Shown piece after piece: positions 17,149 to 25,039 of a stretch of DNA of 64,000 nucleotides (position 1 is its first letter; every line of letters begins with the position of its first letter). Below the pieces are notes generated by a model. That model did no database searches, was not told where the DNA came from, and saw nothing but the letters and a program-made list of their open reading frames with translations. This DNA is from Pandoraea bronchicola (lineage in GTDB: Bacteria; Pseudomonadota; Gammaproteobacteria; Burkholderiales; Burkholderiaceae). The DNA is taken from NCBI RefSeq assembly GCF_902459805.1, contig NZ_CABPST010000012.1:1-64000 (forward strand), read 5' to 3'. The translations under genes and the position numbers were made by a program.

Positions 17149-18375
17149 ATGTCTGCCAACGCTAAATCGCCTGCCCGCTCGCACCTGTTCTCGCCGTTGA
17201 CGTTGCGCGCCGTCACGCTACCGAACCGGGTCGTCATCAGCCCCATGAGCCAGTATTGCGCACGGGACGGCATTGCCGACGACTGGCATCTCGTCAATTA
17301 CGGCAAGCTTGCGCAAGGCGGTGCGGGCATGGTGATCGTGGAGACGGCCGCCGTTGAGCCGCGCGGGCGCGGCACGTATGGATGCCTCGGCCTTTGGAAT
17401 GACGCGCAGATTGCGCCGCTCGCACGAATTGCCGACTTTATCCGCGCCCAAGGCGCGGTGCCCGCCCTGCAAATCGGCCACGCGGGTCGCAAAGGTAGCG
17501 TGCAGCGCCCTTGGGAGGGGTACGCCCAACTCACGCAGCGAGAGCGCGAACGCGGAGAAACCCCCTGGGAGACCATCGCGCCATCGGCCACGTCGGCGGG
17601 TCCCGATTGGCCAACGCCTGCAGCGATGGACAGCGCAACGCTCGAGTCGGTGGCACTCGCCTTCGTCGCCGCAACGCAGCGGGCGGCGCGCGCTGGGTTC
17701 GATGTGATCGAGTTGCACGCGGCACATGGCTATCTGCTGCACGAGTTTCTCTCGCCGATTGCGAACACCCGGGACGACGCCTGGGGTGGCGATGCCGCGC
17801 GACGGATGGCGTGGCCGCTCGAGGTCATCCGACGCGTGAGGTCGGCGTGGCCGCAAAGCAAGCCGTTGCTGCTGCGCGTGTCCAGCGTCGATGGCATCGA
17901 TGGCGGCTACTCACTCGACGACACCGTGGCGTTTGCCCGGGCTGCGAGCGCCGTGGGCGTCGATCTCGTCGATTGCTCTTCCGGGGGAATTTCCGGTCTG
18001 GCCACCGCCGCCAACCGCCTGCCGCGAGGGTATGGCTTTCAGGTGCCGTATGCGAGTGAAGTGCGGGCGAAAGCGGACGTGGCGTCGATGGCCGTCGGCC
18101 TGATCGTCGACGCCCACCAGGCCGAGCGCATTCTGGCCGACGGGCACGCCGATCTGGTGGCAATCGGACGAGAAGCGCTGGAAGATCCGAACTGGGCACT
18201 GCATGCGCGCAGGACGCTGGAAGGCGAGGCGTTCGACGCATGGCCTGCGCAGTACGGCTGGTGGCTCGCACGGCGTGCACGCGTGATCGATGCGTTGTCC
18301 GAAGCCGGTCATCCGCGGCCCGGCGACGCTCTGCCGTCGAGCGGCATGCCCGGCGAGCAACGGAGCGTCGCATGA
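17149..18375 (+). CDS. NADH:flavin oxidoreductase, Old Yellow Enzyme family (YqjM/XenA-like)
   Basis: 408-residue FMN TIM-barrel ene-reductase. PNRVVISPMSQYCA contains the Cys typical of the YqjM/XenA class. Further motifs are WHLVNYGKLAQGG, QIGHAGRKGS, FDVIELHAAHGYLLHEFLSP and VAIGREALEDPNWALHA. Reduces activated C=C bonds, usually with NAD(P)H. In this operon it may reduce an unsaturated or cyclic ketone/enoyl intermediate. GGGAG precedes the ATG. Stop overlaps the next start (ATGA). Confidence 0.9.
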   Translation: MSANAKSPARSHLFSPLTLRAVTLPNRVVISPMSQYCARDGIADDWHLVNYGKLAQGGAGMVIVETAAVEPRGRGTYGCLGLWNDAQIAPLARIADFIRAQGAVPALQIGHAGRKGSVQRPWEGYAQLTQRERERGETPWETIAPSATSAGPDWPTPAAMDSATLESVALAFVAATQRAARAGFDVIELHAAHGYLLHEFLSPIANTRDDAWGGDAARRMAWPLEVIRRVRSAWPQSKPLLLRVSSVDGIDGGYSLDDTVAFARAASAVGVDLVDCSSGGISGLATAANRLPRGYGFQVPYASEVRAKADVASMAVGLIVDAHQAERILADGHADLVAIGREALEDPNWALHARRTLEGEAFDAWPAQYGWWLARRARVIDALSEAGHPRPGDALPSSGMPGEQRSVA

Positions 18376-18860
18376 GCGTGCCAGGCCATCTCTCTCTGGC
18401 GCAGGCCCGGCACGTTGCCGAACCGACGGACATCCCCGCCGGCTTCGTCCCCGTCGCGCCCGAACGGTTCATGGAAACCGTGGGCCCCGTGTACGCTGCG
18501 CCGAAGCCACCCGGTGCCCCGCCCGACGTGGCGGCAAAGATCATCGGGTGCCTCGCCATGCCGCAACACGGCAATCGCTTCGGCGGCGTTCACGGCGGCA
18601 TGCTCGCCACGCTCGCCGACTATGCGATCGGCATCAACATCCTCGGTGACGCACCGGAGCGCTGGCGGCTCGGCACCGTCAGTCTGAATCTCGACTTCAT
18701 CGCGAGTCCGCACATCGGCGAATGGATCGAGGCGACGGTGACGATGGACAAGTCGCATGGACGGTTGCGGTTCTCCACCTGTGTACTGCGCGGCGCAGGC
18801 CAGCGTCTGCTGGTGCGTGCCACGGGCGTTTTCTCCGCACTGGAGGTGGCGCAGCCATGA
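18372..18860 (+). CDS. PaaI-like hotdog-fold thioesterase
   Basis: 162 residues. The hotdog thioesterase motif NRFGGVHGGMLATLADYAIG is followed by TVSLNLDFIASPHIGEWIEA and a C-terminal strand region. Probably hydrolyses an acyl-CoA, recycling CoA from dead-end intermediates or releasing product. Starts and ends in ATGA overlaps with the OYE gene and second ligase, so translation is probably coupled. Confidence 0.88.
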   Translation: MSVPGHLSLAQARHVAEPTDIPAGFVPVAPERFMETVGPVYAAPKPPGAPPDVAAKIIGCLAMPQHGNRFGGVHGGMLATLADYAIGINILGDAPERWRLGTVSLNLDFIASPHIGEWIEATVTMDKSHGRLRFSTCVLRGAGQRLLVRATGVFSALEVAQP

Positions 18861-20548
18861 CCACACGCCCCGTTACGGCACCGCGCTCGTCATCCCGGGC
18901 ATCGGTGTCCTTTCCGCAGCCGCCCTGCCCTAGCGCTCAGGCGAGACACCCCGATGCCATGCTGGAGGAAGCGTTATCCGCGTTTCCTGATGTGAATGCA
19001 CTGATCGATCATCACGCGGAACATCGCACCGACCATGTGGCCATCGATGCGCCGAGCGTCGCCGATGTCGGCACGCTGCGCGTACGGCTGACCTACGGAG
19101 AACTGCGCACCCAAACCGTGGCACTCGCCAATGCGTTGGCGGGCATCGGCGTGCGCGCGAATGACCGAATCGCTGTCATCGCGCGCGGCGAAGCGCATGC
19201 GCAATGCATCCTGATCTACCTGGCGCTACTGCGGCTGGGTGCGACCCTGGTGCCGATCAATCCGCGCTTTACGCCGGACGAGGTCGCTCAGGCACTCTCA
19301 CTGGCCCGAATCGATGGCGTTGTCGCGCACGCCGACTTCGCGGCACGATTGGACTCGCTCGCCGAAGCCAACGATCTGAAAGTGAAGATCGTGCTCGATG
19401 CGATGGCAGCGCTGTCGCCCTGGCATCGGTGGCAAACCCTGCTGACGGGTAGCTCGACCGCCGCGCCGGAGCGCCCGGAAATCCCGCCGGACACGCTCGC
19501 CAATATTCTGTTCACGTCGGGAACGACGGGACGGCCCAAAGGCGTCATGCACACGCACGCCACTGCGCTGGCGACCGGTGCGATCTTCAGCCGGGCGCTG
19601 GGCCTCACGTCGACCGACGTCTTCCATAACGCGATTCCGTTCTTCACCAGCTCCGGGACGCAATTCACACTGATGGCTTCGCTGTGGGCAGGCGCGACCA
19701 TGATTACCGAGCCCGCTTTCGATGCCGTCCAGATCCTTGAGCGCATGCGAGAGCGTCGCACCACAGTCTATCTCGGCGTGCCCGCGCACCTGCTCTTCCT
19801 GATCGATGCGATCGAGCGCCGCCCCGGGCTCAAACTCCCCCACCTGCGCCTTTGGGACTATGGCGGCGCCGCTATGCCACTCGATGCGATCGCGAGACTG
19901 CAAGCGCGCTTTCCCGGCGTCGACCAGCGGCAGAACTACGGCTTGACCGAGACCGGACCGACCGGCGCCCTGATGGCCCCCGACGACTTTACGACGCACC
20001 CGGGGGCCATTGGACGACCGATGCCGTTGTGCGAATTGCGAATCACGTTGCCTGACGGCAGCAACGCGGCCATCGGCGACGTGGGCGAGATTTGCGTGCG
20101 CAGTCCCGCAAACATGGTGGGCTATTTCGCGGATGCCGATGCGACGGACAAATCGATGGATGGTCGCTGGGTAAGTACCGGGGATCTCGGGAAGCTCGAC
20201 GCCGACGGCTTTCTTTACTATGTCGACCGCCTGAAGGACGTGGTGAACCGCGGCGGGTTGAAGATCGGCTCGGTGGAAGTGGAAGACGCGATTCATCGCG
20301 TGCCCGAAGTCCTCGAGGCGGCGGTCGTTGCTGTCGCCCACCCGCGGCTCGGCGAAGACCTCGTGGCCTTCGTGGCGCTGCGTGCCGGATGCTCGCTCGA
20401 CGAGGATGCCCTGCGCAGCACCCTGTCGACGTCGCTTGCGGACTATAAGGTGCCGCGCGACATCCGCTTCGTCGACGCATTGCCCCGCAATCCGATGGGG
20501 AAAGTGCTCAAGACGACGTTGCGCGATATCGCGTCGCGCCCTCGGTAG
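18857..20548 (+). CDS. Acyl-CoA ligase (AMP-dependent synthetase), second copy
   Basis: 563-residue adenylate-forming enzyme: FTSGTTGRPKGVMHTHA, WDYGGAAMPL, NYGLTETGPTGALMAPDDF, STGDLGKLDADGFLYYVDRLKDVVNRGGLKIGS and NPMGKVLKTTLR. Not a close duplicate of the ligase at 15331, so a different acid or a later intermediate is likely. Start by ATGA overlap with the thioesterase. The first 40 residues are Pro/Ser/Thr-rich and poorly conserved-looking, so a later start is possible. Confidence 0.88.
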   Translation: MTTRPVTAPRSSSRASVSFPQPPCPSAQARHPDAMLEEALSAFPDVNALIDHHAEHRTDHVAIDAPSVADVGTLRVRLTYGELRTQTVALANALAGIGVRANDRIAVIARGEAHAQCILIYLALLRLGATLVPINPRFTPDEVAQALSLARIDGVVAHADFAARLDSLAEANDLKVKIVLDAMAALSPWHRWQTLLTGSSTAAPERPEIPPDTLANILFTSGTTGRPKGVMHTHATALATGAIFSRALGLTSTDVFHNAIPFFTSSGTQFTLMASLWAGATMITEPAFDAVQILERMRERRTTVYLGVPAHLLFLIDAIERRPGLKLPHLRLWDYGGAAMPLDAIARLQARFPGVDQRQNYGLTETGPTGALMAPDDFTTHPGAIGRPMPLCELRITLPDGSNAAIGDVGEICVRSPANMVGYFADADATDKSMDGRWVSTGDLGKLDADGFLYYVDRLKDVVNRGGLKIGSVEVEDAIHRVPEVLEAAVVAVAHPRLGEDLVAFVALRAGCSLDEDALRSTLSTSLADYKVPRDIRFVDALPRNPMGKVLKTTLRDIASRPR

Positions 20549-20650
20549 TCAGTCGCGTACAACGCGCAAGATCATGGATCGTGACGCGTGCCTCGCACAG
20601 CGCGAGGTGAACGCTCACGGGAGTCTCACGTACCACGAACGGAGTTTGCA

Positions 20651-21778
20651 ATGCCACTCGCGGCAACCTCGACACGCGACACGCCTTCCCTGGTCCGCTT
20701 CGTTGCGCCAGGCGACTACCTTCAGGGCTGCGGCGCGCTTGCGCACCTGCCCGACCTCACTCGTCGTCATGCCGGGCCCGCCTGGTATGTGTCCGATGTT
20801 GCGGTGGCATCGTGGCTCACCCCCCGCTTGCAGGCACTGGTTGATTCGGCGCTGCAGCTAAACACGTTCGACGGCGAGATCACATATGCAGCCATCGACG
20901 CGATGGCTGCGCGCGTACCGAACGACGTCGGCGTCATCGTTGGCATTGGCGGCGGCAAGGCGATCGACATGGCCAAGGGGGTGGCGGTGGCGCATGGTTT
21001 GCCGATGATATCCGTGCCGACGGTGGCGTCGAACGACGCGCCGACCAGCCGCGCTTACGCGATCTATGACGACCAGCACCGCATGGTGGCCGTGGAGCGA
21101 ATGCCGGCGAACCCTGTCGCAGTGCTTGTCGACATCGACGTCCTGATCGGCGCTCCGGTGCGGATGATGTCGGCCGGGATTGGCGACGCGTTGGCCAAGT
21201 GGTTTGAAGCCGATGCGGCGGCACAGGCGGACAGCCGCAACATGCTGGGCGCGACAGCACCGGCACTTGCTCGCGTGATCGCGCGCGCCGCCTACGATAC
21301 GCTCCGGCAGGACGCAGTTGCCGCGCTCGCGGCCATGCGTCGTGGCACACCCGACGCGGCGTTCGGGCAAACGGTCGAAGCCTGCCTGCTGATGTCCGGG
21401 CTCGGATTCGAAAACGGCGGGCTGTCCGTTGCCCATGCCATGACTCGCGGGCTCATGCGCTCGCGTCATGGTCATGGCGCACTGCATGGTGAGCATGTGG
21501 CCTACGGTGTGATGGTTCAGCTTGTCCTCGAAGGGCGCGACGATGCGACGCTTGCCGATATGGCGAGCTTTCTCGCGGCCGTTGGGTTGCCGTCGTCGTT
21601 GCGAACGATGTCGGGGAAGACGGCAATGCCACAGGACTTCGACGACATTGCGGCCGCCAGCTTGCTGGCACCCCATTGGGGGAACTTCGCGCGGCGGGTG
21701 GATGGACAATGCCTGGTGCAAGCGCTCCGATCGCTCGAAAGCATGACGTTCCATGCGTCTGGATCGCTGGACCGGTAG
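20651..21778 (+). CDS. Iron-containing alcohol/glycerol dehydrogenase family protein (GldA-like)
   Basis: 375-residue metal-dependent dehydrogenase. GVIVGIGGGKAIDMAKGVA is the NAD-binding glycine motif. SVPTVASNDAPTSRAY, AGIGDALAKWFEA (metal Asp region) and GHGALHGEHVAYGVMVQL (metal His) match GldA. Probably interconverts an alcohol and ketone. Preceded by GGAG and about 100 bp after the second ligase; last gene of the run, followed by a hairpin terminator. Confidence 0.88.
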   Translation: MPLAATSTRDTPSLVRFVAPGDYLQGCGALAHLPDLTRRHAGPAWYVSDVAVASWLTPRLQALVDSALQLNTFDGEITYAAIDAMAARVPNDVGVIVGIGGGKAIDMAKGVAVAHGLPMISVPTVASNDAPTSRAYAIYDDQHRMVAVERMPANPVAVLVDIDVLIGAPVRMMSAGIGDALAKWFEADAAAQADSRNMLGATAPALARVIARAAYDTLRQDAVAALAAMRRGTPDAAFGQTVEACLLMSGLGFENGGLSVAHAMTRGLMRSRHGHGALHGEHVAYGVMVQLVLEGRDDATLADMASFLAAVGLPSSLRTMSGKTAMPQDFDDIAAASLLAPHWGNFARRVDGQCLVQALRSLESMTFHASGSLDR

Positions 21779-21789
21779 CCAGACACGAC

Positions 21790-21822
21790 AAAGCCCGCGA
21801 GGCGTTCACCGTCGCGGGCTTT
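21790..21822 (+). terminator. Hairpin terminator after the catabolic operon
   Basis: AAAGCCCGCGA (21790-21800) and TCGCGGGCTTT (21812-21822) form a perfect 11-bp stem with an 11-base loop, just 12 bp after the GldA-like stop. The T-run is short, but A- and T-ends on both sides allow bidirectional use, including for the convergent small gene at 21857-22165. Confidence 0.75.
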
Positions 21823-21856
21823 CGAGGCAAGGATTCATCACCCTCGCATTGCGCAT

Positions 21857-22165
21857 TCAAGTGTCAATGACGCTCAGTACGTAATAATCGCCGACCGCCG
21901 ACGATGCAGGCGTGAGCATCTGCAACGCATCGTGCTGCGTACCGTCTGGATTCGCGGTGTTCAGCATGAAGTTGACCAGCGCCAGCAGATCACCTGCGGC
22001 CGACACGAGCTTTGTGTCCTGAGGAAAACTGTGCTCCCACGTACCGCCGTCGACACCCAGCAAGTTGTGAGGGTCGCCGGACGTCTCCCACGTTCCATCC
22101 GAGCGAAGCGTCACCCCTGCTAGGGCGCTCTGTACCACAAGCCGTAGGTTCGCCGCTCGCCCCAT
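21857..22165 (-). CDS. Small hypothetical protein
   Basis: 102 residues starting MGRAANLRLVVQSALAGVTL; no family recognised. The body has SDGTWETSGDPHNLLGVDGGTWEHSFPQDTKL then a hydrophobic AAGDLLALVNFML segment. Start chosen because GGGAGGG lies directly upstream of ATG 22165; the longer frame to 22246 lacks such a site. Convergent with the dehydrogenase gene. Confidence 0.55.
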   Translation of the reverse strand: MGRAANLRLVVQSALAGVTLRSDGTWETSGDPHNLLGVDGGTWEHSFPQDTKLVSAAGDLLALVNFMLNTANPDGTQHDALQMLTPASSAVGDYYVLSVIDT

Positions 22166-22310
22166 ACACCCTCCCATGACATCGGCAAGAAATACGATGT
22201 AATCCGAAAAGACGATACTCTCAGTCCTTACGAGAAGCACAGCCATGAACTATTGTAGGTAATGCAAAACGTCACAACGCAAGAATTTGGCTCGACGAGG
22301 AGGGACAGAA

Positions 22311-23015
22311 ATGCCGCTCTTTTCCATCAAGACAATCGCGTGTTCGGCAACCCTCTCGTTTTCACTTGTCCTTTCGGCCTATCAGGAAGTTCGCGCTGAA
22401 GCACCGACGGTCCTGTATCCCATCAAGACCCTGCGCGGAAGTGTTCATGTGGAATCCGGAACCGCTGCCAACATCACTTGCCGGCTCGACCCGAATGGCT
22501 GCGGCGAAACCGCTACCGGCGGAATGCAAATATTGGCGACACCGCCAGCCGGACATTCCTTGTGTTACGCAATCGTTCGCGACGTCAACTGGTCGGGCGG
22601 GGGCGCGAGCACCGGCTATAACCTGGCAGGTCAACCGAACGTCGGGAGCTTTGCTACTTACCGCCTGACCGTCGGTGCGGCAGCGGATTCCACGCCCTTT
22701 GGGGGCGGCAATACGGCGAATCTCAACTTCATCATCGTCGCCGTTCGAAACGATTATGCAGATTTTGCCAACTCGCACGTGGTCAACGCGTTCCCTGCCG
22801 TGCTCACCGCTGATAACGATCCCTCACGTATCGTGTGCCCACAGAATATTGCGCATGACGGCAATGGAAATGTCGCCATGCACTTCAGCAAGACGGAGGA
22901 CTGGAGCAACCAGTGGCACGACGAAATTATTCCGCTTGATCTGTCAATGCCCGGCGGATGCATCGCCGGTGGCTTCAGTCCGGATCCGAATGATCGCTGC
23001 TATAAAAAGCACTGA
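22311..23015 (+). CDS. Secreted hypothetical protein
   Basis: 234 residues. A Sec signal peptide is evident (MPLFSIKTIACSATLSFSLV, cleavage near VRAEA). The mature part is Gly/Asn/Thr-rich with several Cys (CRLDPNGCGE, CPQNIAHDGNGN, GGCIAGGF, DRCYKKH), suggesting disulfides in the periplasm or outside the cell. GAGGAGGG precedes ATG 22311. No family recognised. Stands alone between convergent or unrelated genes. Confidence 0.7.
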   Translation: MPLFSIKTIACSATLSFSLVLSAYQEVRAEAPTVLYPIKTLRGSVHVESGTAANITCRLDPNGCGETATGGMQILATPPAGHSLCYAIVRDVNWSGGGASTGYNLAGQPNVGSFATYRLTVGAAADSTPFGGGNTANLNFIIVAVRNDYADFANSHVVNAFPAVLTADNDPSRIVCPQNIAHDGNGNVAMHFSKTEDWSNQWHDEIIPLDLSMPGGCIAGGFSPDPNDRCYKKH

Positions 23016-23082
23016 TCACCTTCACTTTTTAGAGGCCAATTCCCTTTGACGATCGCCGGCGATAAACCTCGCCCGAACAAGG

Positions 23083-23475
23083 TCAAAGGTTCTTGCGGTA
23101 CTTCACGAAGCCGGGCTTCTCGGCGACGTCGTCATACAGCCGCATGGCGGTGTGATTCGTTTCGTGCGTGTGCCAATACACGCGCGAGGAATTGGATGCT
23201 TTCGCGTGGGCGTACACGGCCTCGATCAGTGCGCGGCCTACCCCCTTGCCGCGCGCGTCTTCCACGGTGAAGAGATCCTGCAAATAGCAGATCGGCCCTT
23301 CCAGCGTCGTGTTGCGGTGATAGAGGAAGTGCACGAGACCGAGCATGCGTTCTCCCGGAAGCGCGATGAATGCGTGCATGGGCTCATAGCCGTCGAAGAA
23401 GCGCGACCAGGTCGTGCGCGTGACGCGCTCCAGGAGCGCCGTTGCGGCGAAGCGGCCATAGAAGCGGTTGTAGCC
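23083..23475 (-). pseudogene. GNAT N-acetyltransferase, 5' end removed by IS21 end
   Basis: Native sequence begins at GYNRFYGRF and continues through the GNAT acetyl-CoA site, DLFTVEDARGKGVGRALIEAVYAHAK, to WHTHETNHTAMRLYDDVAEKPGF. Related proteins begin about 20-30 residues earlier. Here those codons are replaced by IS21-type terminal sequence from 23476. An ORF continues to an ATG at 23574 through the IS end, so a chimeric protein could be made, but the normal N-terminus and promoter are gone. Confidence 0.75.
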
Positions 23476-23890
23476 TGTTGATGTGCACCAAGAACTGACC
23501 CTTTGAGGGGTGTAGTTTTCATCGAAAATTGACCCACGTGATTCAATGTCCTGCTCAACCTTTGAGCAGGACATACCAAAGTGATCACGGTGGGCATGCT
23601 AGCCAAGATCAGGCGGATGTATTTCCGCGAGAAGGTACCGCTGCGAGAGATTGCGCGCCGCACGGCGCCTGTCCCGAAACACCATTCGCAGCTGGCTGCG
23701 CCAGACCGATGCGGTCGAGCCACATTACCCCAAGCGAGCCAGCCCCAGCGTCGTCGATGAGTGGGCCGAGCAACTGAGTGGCTGGTTACGTATCGACAGC
23801 CATCGGCCGAAGCGCGATCGCCGTACGGCTCGCTTCATGTTTGAGGCGATACGTGCATAGGGTTATGCCGGCAGCTACGCCGATTCGCGC
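23476..23890 (+). mobile_element. istA: IS21-family end with broken istA start
   Basis: TGTTGATGTGCACCAAGAAC at 23476 has the TG terminus and terminal-repeat style of IS21 elements. A GTG at 23581 opens an IstA N-terminus (VITVGMLAKIRRMYFREKVP). An extra base near 23672 shifts the frame; the continuation is RNTIRSWLRQTDAVEPHYPK to FMFEAIRA, ending in a stop at 23860. The rest of istA, istB and the other end are missing, so this is a dead fragment. Confidence 0.75.
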
Positions 23891-24145
23891 TCACACCCGT
23901 GCTGTGCAAATACGTCCATAAGAATTTTCCATACCGAGTCGTTAAAGACTATGCGGTCGCGTGCAGATGTCGTACACCGTCATGCAGATCAATGGGCACC
24001 TTCCTCATTAGATGCTTATCACTCTCGGCTTTCGCCGCATCAATAGTCGCGCAACCAATGGACCCCCGGTGAGGCAGTGGAGGCGGCAAAGACCGGGCCG
24101 GATGCCGAACACTGATCCCCATCCCTCATCTTTCAGAAATTTTCA
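23891..24145. other. Gap without recognised gene
   Basis: 255 bases after the IS21 fragment with no open frame I can support. Composition is mixed and the frames are interrupted. It may hold remnant IS or deleted chromosomal DNA plus the promoter of the gene at 24146. Confidence 0.5.
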
Positions 24146-24592
24146 ATGCGCAAACATTTGCTGATGCTTCTGTGCTGTGTCGCCGCGCCCGCAATGACCT
24201 CCGTCAAGTATGAAACGCAGGACCTCAACGGTCATAGCACCAATATCTGCGTGAGTTCGGGTAAGTTCTCGCACGATTACTACACCCTCGTCGTCGACAA
24301 GAATGTGTTGTTCAATCTTCCCGACGATTATGTTGAAGACATCGTCCTGACCCACCGCGCCCCGGAAGACGCCGCCATTGAATTCCCGGCTCAGGCCAGC
24401 AGTGCTGCCTGGACGGTCGTTCGCATCATCGGGGGTTGCGTGCCTGTCAGCGAAAAGAAGCGCCTCGGCGGGAAAGTGATTGGTGTGGAAGTCGCGCGGG
24501 TCTGCTCGTTCAAATGGGTCTACGCTAAAGTTTCATCTCTTCCAGCCGATAACATGCTTTGTAGGTTTCCATCTTGCAGATGGTTGCGGTAG
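24146..24592 (+). CDS. Hypothetical secreted protein
   Basis: 148 residues with a short hydrophobic leader, MRKHLLMLLCCVAAPAMT, possibly a signal peptide. The central part NLPDDYVEDIVLTHRAPEDAAIEFPAQ looks like genuine protein. The last 20 residues (PADNMLCRFPSCRWLR) look unlike a natural end, so the 3' part may be frameshifted. No family recognised. It precedes the PYP-like gene on the same strand by 63 bp. Confidence 0.5.
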   Translation: MRKHLLMLLCCVAAPAMTSVKYETQDLNGHSTNICVSSGKFSHDYYTLVVDKNVLFNLPDDYVEDIVLTHRAPEDAAIEFPAQASSAAWTVVRIIGGCVPVSEKKRLGGKVIGVEVARVCSFKWVYAKVSSLPADNMLCRFPSCRWLR

Positions 24593-24655
24593 GCCTGCGT
24601 CGCGCGACAATTGGCTAAATAATCGGCCAAATTAAACTTGGTGAAATGAGGTCAG

Positions 24656-25039
24656 GTGGGGGGAGGTGTGAACAATGAATTTGAAGACGTACGAATAACA
24701 GAGCTGGCTGGATTGGATGCCGAGCGGTTAGATGCGTTGCCATTCGGCGTAATCGGATTTACACCAGATGCGATTGTCATGACCTACAACGCCACCGAGT
24801 CGAGAAATGCCGGATTGAGCCCGCAGCGAGTTCTAGGCAAGCATTTTTTTGAAGAAGTCGCACCGTGCATGAACAACTTCATGGTTGCGCAACGTTTCGA
24901 CGACGTGGACGAACTAGACGAGATTATTCCCTACGTCTTGACCTTGCGCATGCGCCCGACTCCGGTACGGTTAAGGCTGCTGAAGGCACAGGGCTGCGCG
25001 CCTCGATTTGTCCTGATTGAGCGGAGGAAAGCAAATTGA
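24656..25039 (+). CDS. Photoactive-yellow-protein-like PAS sensor
   Basis: 127 residues. From LPFG to VAPC it aligns without gaps to Halorhodospira halophila PYP as I recall that sequence. Tyr44, Glu48 and Cys71 occupy the places of PYP Tyr42, Glu46 and the chromophore Cys69; PYP Thr50 and Arg52 are Ala and Leu here. After the Cys the motif is APCMNNFMVAQRF, then YVLTLRMRPTPVRLRLL. A p-coumaroyl-type chromophore is possible but unproven. GTG 24656 is the assumed start, with GTG 24668 the alternative. Its stop overlaps the TTG start of the cyclase gene, so the two are translationally coupled. Confidence 0.8.
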   Translation: MGGGVNNEFEDVRITELAGLDAERLDALPFGVIGFTPDAIVMTYNATESRNAGLSPQRVLGKHFFEEVAPCMNNFMVAQRFDDVDELDEIIPYVLTLRMRPTPVRLRLLKAQGCAPRFVLIERRKAN

